This document shows positions 13,601 to 59,383 of a stretch of DNA of 64,000 bases, one piece after another. Within the stretch, counting starts at the first letter, position 1; every line of letters starts with the position of its first letter. Source of the DNA: Anopheles merus (lineage: Eukaryota > Arthropoda > Insecta > Diptera > Culicidae). A model generated the notes under the pieces. That model was not told the DNA's origin, did not search any database, and saw only the letters and a program-made list of their open reading frames with translations. The stretch lies in the NCBI RefSeq assembly GCF_017562075.2, contig NC_054082.1:21956927-22020926 (forward strand), written 5' to 3'. A program made the translations under genes and the position numbers.

Positions 13601-15134
13601 TTTAATTAAATACGGTGTTAGTTGGTTGGTTGTTGGCTGCCGCCAAAGACCGTCAAGAGCGACCGTTTGTTGTGTGGATGGACAGGGCAACACAACACAG
13701 TATCATAGCCCATATCCATGGCCAAAAGGCACCGGGGCAAGAAGTTCGGATACATTGGGACGCTCGTGGCAACATGACGACAAAATGCTTCTGCAACAGC
13801 CCGACAGTTTAGTGTCACTTTTCGTTGACGAACGCTGTGTCCCATTTTGCCCCATGTTAGCGGCGAACCGCACCACTTGCCGAAAGGGAGGCAAAATTTT
13901 GGCACCAGGACCTTCCACGAAGCAAAACGTATTTGTGGCTTTCGGTTCATTTGTTTTTGCTTGCATTTCGCGATACGTGCTGCTAAATTGCTTGGTTGTC
14001 AGCAAAAATTGAAAACCATAAACATGCGTTCCGAAAACTCGACTTTTATAAGTTGGTCATTTCGGTTGCACAAATTGCACAGTAATCGAATGATCGTTAT
14101 TTTTTTTTCATTAAATGTTAACTGAATGACACTATGGAGCAGCATATAACGTCGCAGGAATGAATCGTATACAATATCCATCCTTCAAACGAGAAATAAA
14201 ACCAACCACACGACACATCCTCGTTTCCACCGAACAAACATCAAACGTACGCTTCTCATGCACCATTTAACGCGTAACTAGCGCTCCTGCCATATGCTCG
14301 TCCTTTTTTTTTGTTTTTCATGCCGGCTGAAATGAGCATGTTCCTGTCGCAGCGGCTGATGTAAGCCCCGTTAATAACTCGCGCCAATTTGTCAGCTGAA
14401 AGTGACAATTTGCCACCATTATTGCGACGGGAGCACGTGTGCAGGCAGCGTACGTGTGCTTCGGCTTGCGCCGTTCGGCTGCAGGTCTGCGGTTTGGAGC
14501 AGTGTAACCCCTTTAATCTGCCCGCGGTGCGGTTTCCGCTATCAAAGGATTTTCTCCCTGGCGTCGGTATCAATTTCGGGTACTTTGTGAATCAATATAC
14601 GACACGAGCGGAGACTGTGTAGGGGTTGGAAATCCGTTTGAAGTCGTGCTTGGGCCGGGCTAGCATTTGTTGCTAATTAATTTTCGCTTGATCGTAGGAC
14701 AACGCCTACGTTCGGAAACTGGTGCCGGTTTGCATCAATGTCTTTTGATGTGTGTATGCGTGTGAATTGTTTGTTTCTGTTGTGTTTCTGTCAGCTTATG
14801 CAGCACGGTGTGCAGGTTGGCATTCCTCCTCCATTGGATTATCTTTCCATGGGGTATAATTTTGAGCCGTTGTTATGAGATTCCAACAAACTATAATGGC
14901 TTATTGTTATAATTGCGGATACGAGGAAATACAGTATGATTCTTCTGTTGATTCTCAAGCCATCAAAATCCCGTTAGTGGGTTAAACCTTACGTACTACT
15001 TCAACATTTTCTCTATTCCTCGATTTTTACTTTGCTCTGTCCTATTTGTGCGAATGTGTGGGAAGTTTCTCGGCTAGCGTTGTGAAAAGCATTTTCTAAT
15101 ACACGCCCTTTTCTATTTCTATTCCCCTCTCCAG
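9569..15134 (+). other. Presumed LpR intron before LDLa1
   Basis: Non-coding, with a compound direct repeat at 9971-10050 and AT-rich DNA at about 13,110-13,450. No exon seen. A phase-1-ending leader exon should lie here or upstream if the 9,479 candidate is wrong; I could not identify one. Confidence 0.5.
9971..10050. repeat. Compound direct repeat
   Basis: Two identical 19-bp copies (GCACTCAACAGGCCTATTC) at 9991-10009 and 10014-10032, flanked by two copies of TTTATTCTCGGCCT at 9971-9984 and 10037-10050. Confidence 0.92.
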
Positions 15135-49881
<34,747 letters not shown>

Positions 49882-51054
49882 GTGAGTATGGTGTTCCGTT
49901 CCGGTTCGTGCCCGTGCGGTGGCAAGCGGCAGCACGACCGTTTAGCCGCGTTATGGGGACCAATCGCCCGTTGCTGGTCTCAGGTGTACACACGCTCTCT
50001 CTCTCTCTTTATCTCGATGATCGGTGGATGGTGACGGCTGTAATGGAAAGAAAAGGATGCACTCTTCTTAACTCACAGCTATTCAAATGAACACACTCAA
50101 CGGTGCATTACTGTCGATCGCTGCTACTGCTGCTGCTGCTTCTATTCGTTTTATTAACGGAAATGACTCACTCCCTCACAGCTCTAACCGCTGGTAGCAA
50201 TTGTCTCGCATCGATTGCATTCGCGCTAGGCACAGCTGAATCAATCGTTCTATCCCTCTTTAGAGCTACCGACACTCAATAGTTCGATTAACACCTCCTT
50301 TCACAAAAGAAAACGAGCAGCATCGCACCATTGTGCCGCCTCTGTTGTTTGTTGCCGGTGTAATTACCTTCCACCCTGGCGGTGCTGTGTGTTCTGCCTG
50401 CCATCGGCAACTCGGGGAGGCACAAACTTTGCTCTCTTATCAGAAACTAGCTAATCATTTGATCTTTTCTCCTTACACTCCATGCCCGCACACCGGGGAA
50501 ACTTTCCAGTAACGAACGTTGATCGAAGCACGTGAGGCAGACGTTCGCTTTGCCAGCGGGCCTTTGCCAGCAGTGGTAAAACTTTCCCAACCCTGCCCTA
50601 CCAGAACGGGCACCGTTCCGAGAATCTTAATAGTAATTAATAATGCCACCTACTCACCTACACCTACTGCTCACCGCAGCCGGCAGCTCCCGAAGTCAGC
50701 TCAACGGCTCGGTGCAATTTTGCCTGCGCTAATTTTCCTCCCGGGACTTGTAACAGATTACGAGTAGAACAGGAGAATTTGTTGGCCCTGGACGTAAAAC
50801 CACCGAAACGCTTTACTACTTTTCCATGCTACCCCCTTCCATTATCTTCTTATCGCGGCCAAATGGCGGGAGGGGGATGAACCCGGGAATCCGGGAGCAT
50901 CGCTTCACGGATTCACTTCAGATTCATACTCCATGTTGCACGTTCGGGCAACGGCACCATATTTGCCAAAAGGCAAATAAAGTTCAGCCGAAGAAGACGG
51001 GAGTGAGAGAACACTAACACGGCCATTTTGTGTGCAACCCAGTGGCATAAGAGA

Positions 51055-51066
51055 GGGGGGGGGGGG
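51055..51066. repeat. 12-base G run
   Basis: Homopolymer in the stretch after the O-linked exon. Confidence 0.93.
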
Positions 51067-53884
51067 AGTTTGTCTCGGGCACAAAAGAGGAACAGGGCAG
51101 AAATTGAATCATAATTCCCGGACTACATGGAACGTGAACATGGGAAAAATGCTTCAACTTAATTGCTTCAGACGGTGCGAGATCGCTTCACCAATCCCCT
51201 TTCCCCGGACACACACACACACACACCCGAACAACTATCTTGAAAGTTTCGCCAAGAAAAACAGAGCACACTGCCCATGTTGCAGCCAGTGCTGGAGCTG
51301 TTTTGTGCGCCACACGCCGGTTGGGAAATCGGGTAAAACTTGTTCCCCTATTCAACATTCACTAACCCCGCTCCAACCGCTTGCTTGCTTGGGGTTTGAT
51401 GCCTTTGAACGCGCCTCGAAGCAAACCGTGCTGCCGGCCCAACCGGTGCTTCCGAATTGGTTTTCGGTATGCTTTCGAGGTTGAATGATTAATCATCCTT
51501 TCTAGTGGCCTTTCTGGGAAGGGTTCATGTTGGTTGTTGGCCACCGTTAGCCCCCCGACTGACTAGTCCCAAATTACAGCCGCAAGTTAAATTATGGCAC
51601 CGTTTTATCTACCGCACGCCCAGCAGCTGCTCACAACAGCTCAGTGGCTCGATACAATTGAAATTTTTCGAACAAATATTTACACTTTGGCACAGCGGCA
51701 ACCCAAACACATGGACGACCGCCGATGGCTTTTGTGTTGCGAGCAAACCCTAGCACTGTGGCATGGGTTATTTTGCGCGCTACGAGCGCGCCATTGTGGT
51801 AGATTAGCTAAAGGTAAACACGTGTAACAGTAACTTCTCGCTCGGCTCTCCACCATCAATGCCACAATGGCGAAAGCAACGCGAAAAACTCGGCCACAAT
51901 TTGATGATCCTTCTTTATGTAATCTCGCCCTCCCGTGCTCGCCGGCCAACCTTTTGACCGCTCGGTTCTGCGGTCTGCCATCAATTTCAATCGATCCGAT
52001 AACTGATCAACGCGCTGCACCAGGATGACATTCGTTGCAATTCAATTTGCACAGCACTTATCAGGTGCCATTCCGATGCACTTGTCTCTGTGTGTGTTTG
52101 TTTTATTTATTGTTACACAAGCGAACACTGTGCCGCTCATTTAAATGCCCCTCGGAATGAGTGTTTAACGCGTTTGTTCCGCTGGAGGGCAGGTCAGGAG
52201 GACGCAACGACTGTTTATTTAAAACAATTTGATTTACCGTTTAACCGTGGATTGGTTTCGAAGCGTTTTTTTGTGTTTCGTTTCGTTGAATATACATTGC
52301 GATGCAATTGTGGCGTGCTTATGAGCATTGGGGACACGACACATTAAGTATTGCTAGCGGTTACGGAACGTGGTTTAATTACTACCCAGCGCCACAACGC
52401 GCCCGTGCGGAAGTGTGCAGCTTAATGTGCGGCACACAATTGTCCCACGAGTTGGAAAATGTCGATCGATCAAATAGCGATCATAGCCCCATCAACCAGT
52501 CCACCGTGCCTGTCATATGTGCGCGTGGTAGATAGCGCCTCAACCACACAGCATGGTTCGTTTACGGTGCTTTCATTTGTGTAATTTAACGCACAGTCAC
52601 AGTTGCTCAAACAGGGGCGGGGAAGTTACAAGCGCAACAAAAAATGATCCTAAAAACAAACTCCAGGACGACAGCCCCTGAAGCACCGTAACACCGTGGA
52701 TTCTAGTGTGACCGATACGGAATATATGCGGATTGGAAAATATGGTTGATTTATTCAATGCTCATCCATCTAAAACCCAACCAATCCCCCGGGTTGGGCC
52801 GGCGGCCCCCTCGAGCCAGTGGTGTGGTTGTATTTGTCCAGCAGTGCTCAACAGGCAAACGCGAACGTATAATTTATGTCTGCCGGGCGTAACGACTGCT
52901 GCCGAACCATTGATACGTGATCGGACATATTGCATGGCTAATTATACAAACTCCACCATTCTCCGGCTGTGGCTCCCGCTCGTTGGTTCGACCGGATGGT
53001 CGACCGGAAAACAGGGGAAGTGTTTGTAACTGCGTTTGTGCATGTTTGTTGAATTAACTTCCTGAACTGCTCTTTAATCTCGATTCTGAATAAACGACAA
53101 AGGCGTGCAATACACGCTCCCGTGCATATAATTTGTGTCATTTATCGAACCATGTTAACGGGGCACCGGCGGTTGGGGCCGAGTTGGGTGGATCCCTGCC
53201 CTGCCGGTACAACCGCCTGCCGACAGTGTACATTCGCTCCGGCTTAGGCATATCATGCGTACCACCCAAAGCGATGTGTGTGTGTGTGTACCTTTAGGCC
53301 TATTTGCCTACGCTCGTCGATACGCTTTACTGGCGGCGTTAGCATCCTGCGCGGTAGCACACACACACAGACACACCGGTAGCTCCGGTACCCCTCGGGC
53401 GGTCAAGCTCGGTTCCGGTGTCAAAGCAATTTGTGAATTATAGCGCAAAATTAACTTTATAGATTGGTATTGGTAACCAGTGTCTATCCACCTCTCTCTC
53501 CTGCCGTGGTCGTCGTCCCCCTGTGCCACATTGCAACGCTTCACCGACTTGGATGTTTCGACTCCGGAGGCTAATGCGAATGCGAGTGGGCGGAGATTTG
53601 TTTTTTGCTTTGTTTCTCCGTCCCGATTGGCAAGCGGGAAATCTATTTCCGGTCACTGTGTGATTTATCTCTGCTCCCCCCCCGAGGGGACGGCAACGGA
53701 TTCGGGATTCGAAAGCCTCAAAAAGTTTGGGACCATAAATAATTGCCCAACCTGGCGGACGCTTCCATCCCGTTGCGTCCCGTCCCGTCTCTAGCACGGC
53801 GGCGGCTAATCGAGCGCTCGAAATCGGACTCGGGCTCTACGCAACCCTGCAGAAGGTTGGAGGTTGTTTTTTTTGTATGTTGCA

Positions 53885-53906
53885 CCCCCCCCCCCTCCCC
53901 CCCCCC
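53885..53906. repeat. C run with one T
   Basis: 22 bases, all C but one T at 53896. Confidence 0.93.
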
Positions 53907-54525
53907 TGGTTACCCCAGAAAGCTTCCATGAATCGTGGGAGCTACATTGGGCAAATCAATTACTGCACCGGGGTTTTGCTGATGCAACGAACATGAGGTC
54001 ACGAACGGGGGCTCAAAATACCACCCTCGGTTCCCTTTAGCTTGGGATTATCGGAACCGGATCGGTGCAGAGTAACTGGTCGATGCAGTCAGTAGCAGTG
54101 GCAGCAGCTCAAAGCACACACGGCAGTAGTAGTCACTCCTTTGAGAAATCCAAACATCATCCCCACCGAATATCCATACATACACCCCCGACCAAGCGTG
54201 CTAAGTGCATTCTCGAGTGCCAACCGAACGGCAAATGGGGCGGGCAAAAGAAGCATGCAAAAAGAAAGAAACCAGTCACGAACTGAACATAAATATCCTG
54301 AACCTGCTTTTTCATCCCTTCCGCTTTGCTTCATCATCACCACCATCATCATCTACCATCATCGTCATCCGCAACTGCTGCTACTTTCCTGGCTTTCCCT
54401 GGCGCTTGGCTTCCTCCTTCCCTGCCTCCCTCCCTCGGCAACATCATCGGGATGGGAATTTGTCTGTGCTTTCCCTTCCTGCGGCTTCGCAACGTTTACC
54501 CCCACAATATCGCCCGACCGATCGA

Positions 54526-54985
54526 ATGGACAAATCGAACCGGTGGGATTGGGATGGGCAACATACAAACGACCCCTACACAGGGCAGTCGACCATTGGG
54601 CTGCCCGGGCTTAGCCTGCCGGGGCACCTGCCGAGCGGTGGCAGCATCGCCAACAGTCTGCACCTAGCCGCCATCTGTACCAACCTCACGCGCACGGTGG
54701 CAATTATGGAGAGTTTAAAATCGTCCCCCGGTACGGTGCAGGACCGGGCCGCCCTGCACCGGTCCTACATGAACCGGGTGGACGGGCCGGGGCAGCACCC
54801 GGTGCGCTACTCGTACTGGGAGCAGCGCAAGCGATTCAATCTGCTCGAAAACCTTTTCCCCCGGGCGCCGGTCGATGCGATCGAGCGGGCGAACGAGGCG
54901 GCCGCGACCGACCACCGGACGCTCTACGATAACGAGCTGTCCGCCTCGCTACAGTATGTGAGGTGGATTTGCGAAAAGTATCGAG
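54526..54985 (+). CDS. Unrecognised coding exon, probably a different gene on the same strand
   Basis: An open frame of about 153 codons with strongly coding-like codon use (mostly G/C third positions from about 54,590 on), ending at a donor CGAG|gtaacg. The ATG at 54526 is a possible start. A second possibility is an internal exon from the acceptor CTACACAG at 54583, which would make it 402 nt and phase 1 at both ends. Visible features: a Gly/Leu/Pro/Ser-rich start (GLPGLSLPGHLPSGGS), an aromatic-basic stretch (YSYWEQRKRFNLLENLFP), a helical acidic/alanine stretch (DAIERANEAAATD) and a terminal WICEKYR. No signal peptide, transmembrane segment or NPxY motif. I do not recognise the family. 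It is unlike any LDLR-family domain, so a separate gene is more likely than an LpR isoform, although the phase would allow splicing from 49881. Confidence 0.6.
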
Positions 54986-57900
54986 GTAACGTGTACGTGT
55001 GTGTGTGTGTCTGTGTATTTTGTCCATCGTACAGTAACGTACGTTTCGTGGTTATGTTTCGTTCTTCCTGTGTAACTTTTTTTCCTGTGCTGTTGTTCTT
55101 TCACTTTCGCTCACTGTTGTGCTCACGTGTGATTGGTTCTGAGCATTGTTTTTTTTTTGTTGCCACGAGCCGTTGCTTGTTTGTCGAAATCCAGGGTAAG
55201 CTGCACACACCAGGGCGGACGGCTTTTTGTCGTCATCGTCGTGTGGACTTTTCGACTTATGCAAGTGCCATTAATTTTTCACCTGCACTTGGCCGTGCTG
55301 CATAGCGATGAATGTTTACAAAACACGACGATGTGGTGGATCGTCGTTATCCGGTTTAGTTAGTAGTAACAAGTAGTTTTTTTTTGCGTGTGTGTATGTG
55401 CGTTCATCGTCCAATCGGGTGTCGTATTTAATTAATTAGTTTGAACTATTAATCCAATCTTTAGCGTAGTTTTATTTTTTGTGCCATTTTATTGTGACGT
55501 TAAGGTTACAGACATATACTGACTGTGAAAAAAAACAATATGAATACTATAAAAACTGACACATGGTACATACATGTATTTTAGCAAATTGTTTCTTCAA
55601 TTCACAAACTAAAGATTAAATTATAAATGAAGCAAAGCAAAAAAGCCAGGCTTGATATCTGAGTAGTGAAATTTTACTGGGTACTATTTTAGTTTGCTAA
55701 TTTATTCATACATTTTAGACTCAATATTAGTATTTATCAAGCGTACGAAATATCGTTGGAATCAGGAAATAATATTCAATGAAATAATTGCCCATCATTT
55801 ATACATTTTATTATAAACAATTAAGCATACTACAGTGAAACAAAGTGATTACACTAATCGTAAACCAAAACAGTGACAAGCCATTCGCCACCTTCCCCCA
55901 CAGCATCCATTGCGGTGCTAATTTTACGCTCTAACGCTTCATGCGTTGGCGAACCTTTCTATCAACAGCATAGTTTGCTCGTTCTTACATTTTATTCGTG
56001 CACAAAAAACGCACACACACACACACGACCCGCACACGAACCGACGAAGCACGATCTGGTAACCGGCGTGGAAAACGTCTCCCTGGACGGTTGTAAGATG
56101 CTAAGTAGTTCTCCACTTCTGCTCACGGTCAGTCACCGTTCGACGCGTCGAATCAGACAAGCACGCGCTCGCGTTCGATACGGTTTCGCGCATTTTGGGA
56201 CCATTCATCTTCTTCCCGCCTGTTTGCGGGTGATTCGGTGAATTTGCCATGGGCAATCATTTTCCATGGACAAAGTAAAATCGTATTATCTATTTTTAGT
56301 CTGCTCTATATTGCGCGCGCGTGTGTGTTTACGTTTTTGGAACAGTTTTATCGTTTGTTAGTTCAAGCCGTGTTTTATGGGACTGCCCATTTGCTTGCTC
56401 CATTACTTATTCGAGCGTAATTGGTTTCAATCGAGAAAAAAAAACGCTGTTCAAACTCTAAAAAACGCGTCCAAACGCACACAATGCGTCTTACCAACAT
56501 CACCTGGATTATGCTGAAACATCACAACCACCAGCGAAAAGGTAGTACAGTGCGGGGTTGGCTGATAAATTAAGTCTCACACACGTCCAACGCGAAAGTG
56601 CACGCACCCACGATGCAATCTCCCGGGTGCATGACAGTGCACCATTAACAATGCGGATTTGGGATGACATTTTTATGGGTCCGTATAATTTTTGCTTTTA
56701 ACCAAATTAATGCACCGCACGCACGGGCTTTTCAAGAGCAGCAGGTACGGGGAATGGCCTATATTCAGCTCTCAGCCCTCTCACTCACAATCACCGTTTT
56801 TTTAGCAGCTATCAGCATGCGCAAAAGTCAAACAAACGGTGTGGAAAACTAGCCTTTTTTTTTTTGTTTCAATCCCCTACCACCATCCCTCCACAGCAGA
56901 GCACCCCGTTAATCCGTTGAGTGAAGTTTTTTTACGGTTGGCAGGGTCATGTAGTTCCACTTCAATTATTAAGCTAAGCGAAAATGGGTGAAAAGGCGAA
57001 TAAAAAATGAATTCTTTATTCATGATAAGTAAAATCGAAACGGCCCGTGTGCTACCCCCAATCAGCAAAATGTGAGTGAGCCTCTGCTTGTGTGTGTGTA
57101 TGTGTGTCGATGTGTAATAAAAACAAAACATTTCGGTCAAACAGACGCAAACCGAAAAGAACAAAAAAAGGAAAAAAAAACACATCCACAATCCTTTGCT
57201 ACCAAAAATCGGGCACACACGCGCGCTGAAGTAGTGTGACATGTTAATAAATTAATCGTGATTTTTTGTCCCAAGCTAGGCCGGTACTACCAGCGCTACC
57301 TCAAAGCCTCTGTGCCGGTGTTTTTTTAATTGAATGAACAACGCAATTACCATGGATTTTGCCGTGCACTTCCTTTCCCCGCTGTTTGGCTCTCCACGAT
57401 CGATTCAGCCTTTTCCAAGCACTCCTCCCTGCCTGGAGTGATGCTGTTGGCTTTGGTCACCACCGATTGAATGACCGCTCGGTACGAACAGAATATTAAT
57501 TAAAAGATTAAAAGAGACCAGCGTTCCTCACACCAGGGTGTGTGTGTGTGTGCCCTCACCACAGCATGCTGTAGCAACAATTGGAAAACAAAAAAGAGCA
57601 AAAACAAAACCCTTGCATTGCAGCCCCAGCGCTGCCACTGTTCCAAGAAGAAAAGTGATGAAAACAGCAGCGTGCACGGTGTAAACCTTGGCAGTACTTT
57701 TGTTTGTCCCTCCACCATCCCCTTTTATCCACTGCTGAAGCTGTGTACCAAGGGGAGGGCCCGTTTTCAATTAGCAGCAGCGTAAAAGTGCTCAATAAAT
57801 CCACAAATTATCGGTATAAGCCAGAAGCTTTTTGACCGTTCAAAGTGGACGGGAGCACCGGTTTTTATTTTTTTCTATTGATTTGCCTGTAAAACCATCA

Positions 57901-59266
57901 CGCCAATATTTGCTGCTGTATTTATCGTTTCATTACTTCGGTAAGGAATCGGCGATTTTTTTTTTTTTGTTGTTGCTCCTCGTACCATTATTTTTAACGG
58001 TTTGGCCATCCCCTTTTTTGTGCATCCTTTTTATCATGCAAACAAATTATGTTCGATCCAAACAGACCAAAAAAAAAAGGTCGAGGTGGTTCGGTTTTGC
58101 TGTATACCAGCATGTCTTGTTTCGTGTTAAGCGTTATGATATGATTTATTAACTGTTAATGATAGTCACTCCGTACCCTTTTTCACGGCCACTCAACGCA
58201 ATCGAGGAAGAAAAATAGCACTACAGCGCGTTCGGGGAAGTATCTGTTTCGCTTTTATTTCGCACGTGTTGCTCTCAATGCCCATCATTGAGCATCCGCC
58301 AGCGAAGTACAGCGTATGTAGAACCCGCACACTGAATGCCAAAACAATCTGCTCTAGTAATTGGAAATGAAAATAGCACTGCTTCAGCAGCACAGGCACA
58401 GCAACCTGCTATTGCAGTGTAAAAAAAAAAACAAAACAAAACACATATACACGTACGTGTACGCGCACATACAGACAGCCCCGGCACAGGGGTAAAATCG
58501 CTGCAAACAATGAGCCAACCAGTGGGCAACCGCACAGCTCTGGCCGGCAGTTTGAAATATTTATCATCCCTCAACCATTTATTAATTAAAACTTTCGCAC
58601 AACCCCCCGTTGCTCGCACAAGCAGCAGCAGCAGCAGCAGCATGATCGTCTCCCCATATCCCCAGGTAGCAGAACCTCAGAAACCACCGCACAGAATCCT
58701 TGAATCCACCAGTGGAGTGGATTTTAGCCATCACAGGGCGTCCCACCTCTCTTATCGCATCATGCGGCATGCAGTCGATCAATAACCAAACCGAAAAATC
58801 CAATTACCAACAAAATAGGTGCAAAACCCTCATTGCACCTCAGCGCCTTCCTCCGATCCCTGCTTCACACACACACTCACACACACACACGAGATACAAT
58901 TATTTCGCACGGATCATCATGGTCGAGGGAGCGAAGTAGTGAGCTTTAGAAACGGACACAGCTCTATACTGGCAGCACGAAAACTGGCGGACCGATCGGG
59001 CCAGCAGTTCATATATCATTTGGAAGGACAGTTCTATTTGTTGCAGCTGGCACCGGTGCACTGCACTGCCATTCACACGCGCACACACACACACACCAGC
59101 ACACAAGGTGAATGCACATTCTGCAACACTGCATTCCAGCAGCGTGGTGAGGAGGATTGCACACAGCTTAATCTTCAGTTCCAATGGGTGCGTTTTTGTG
59201 TGCGCTTTCCTACCCCTTCTGTGCTTTTTCTCACTAACACACTCTCTCTCTCTAACTATGCTCCAG
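54986..59266. other. Non-coding stretch between the two unidentified exons
   Basis: AT-rich from about 55,440 to 55,870. The only hydrophobic open frames (about 56,664 and 57,950) come from T-rich DNA and do not fit LpR phase. An (AGC)7 run lies at 58,621-58,641. Confidence 0.5.
58621..58641. repeat. (AGC)7 trinucleotide repeat
   Basis: Seven perfect AGC units. Confidence 0.95.
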
Positions 59267-59383
59267 CAAGCTGTGACCAAAGATGAAATGATTTCCGCAA
59301 TGAATGGAGAATCGTTGGCTCGATTCGAGGATGTATTCTTTTCGCCCAGCCTTTCCGACCTTTGCGACGTGCACGGCACGGAT
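59267..59383 (+). CDS. Probable internal exon of an unidentified gene
   Basis: A 39-codon open segment between strong splice signals: a branch-like CTAAC and a CT-rich tract before CTCCAG, and a donor GAT|gtaagc. Only reading phase 0 is open (KDEMISAMNGESLARFEDVF is part of it); the other two phases hit stops within 20 nt. The composition is acidic and balanced, unlike the repeat-derived frames around it. It would join the 54.5-kb exon in frame if that exon used its inner donor (TAT|gtgagg, exon end 54957). With the donor at 54985 an intermediate exon would be needed. Function unknown. Confidence 0.42.

Larger units (their letters stand above)
49882..54525. other. Non-coding stretch after the O-linked exon
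   Basis: Intron of LpR or intergenic. I looked here for a transmembrane exon and an NPxY tail and found neither. It contains a short (CTG) run near 50,126-50,140, a 12-base G run at 51,055 and C runs at 53,885-53,906. Confidence 0.55.

Noticed and set aside
54205..54525. Open frame extending upstream of ATG 54526
   Set aside because: C/T-rich, CATCATC-repeat sequence with no coding-like codon bias. It looks like 5' UTR or intron; the coding signal begins around 54,526-54,590.
56664..56852. Frame with leader-like and membrane-like segments considered as the LpR anchor
   Set aside because: From the nearest acceptor the hydrophobic segment is in phase 0, but LpR needs phase 1; in phase 1 the peptide is not hydrophobic.
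57832..58152. Hydrophobic frame considered as the missing LpR transmembrane exon
   Set aside because: The hydrophobicity comes from T runs. The phase does not match 49881 and no NPxY tail follows.
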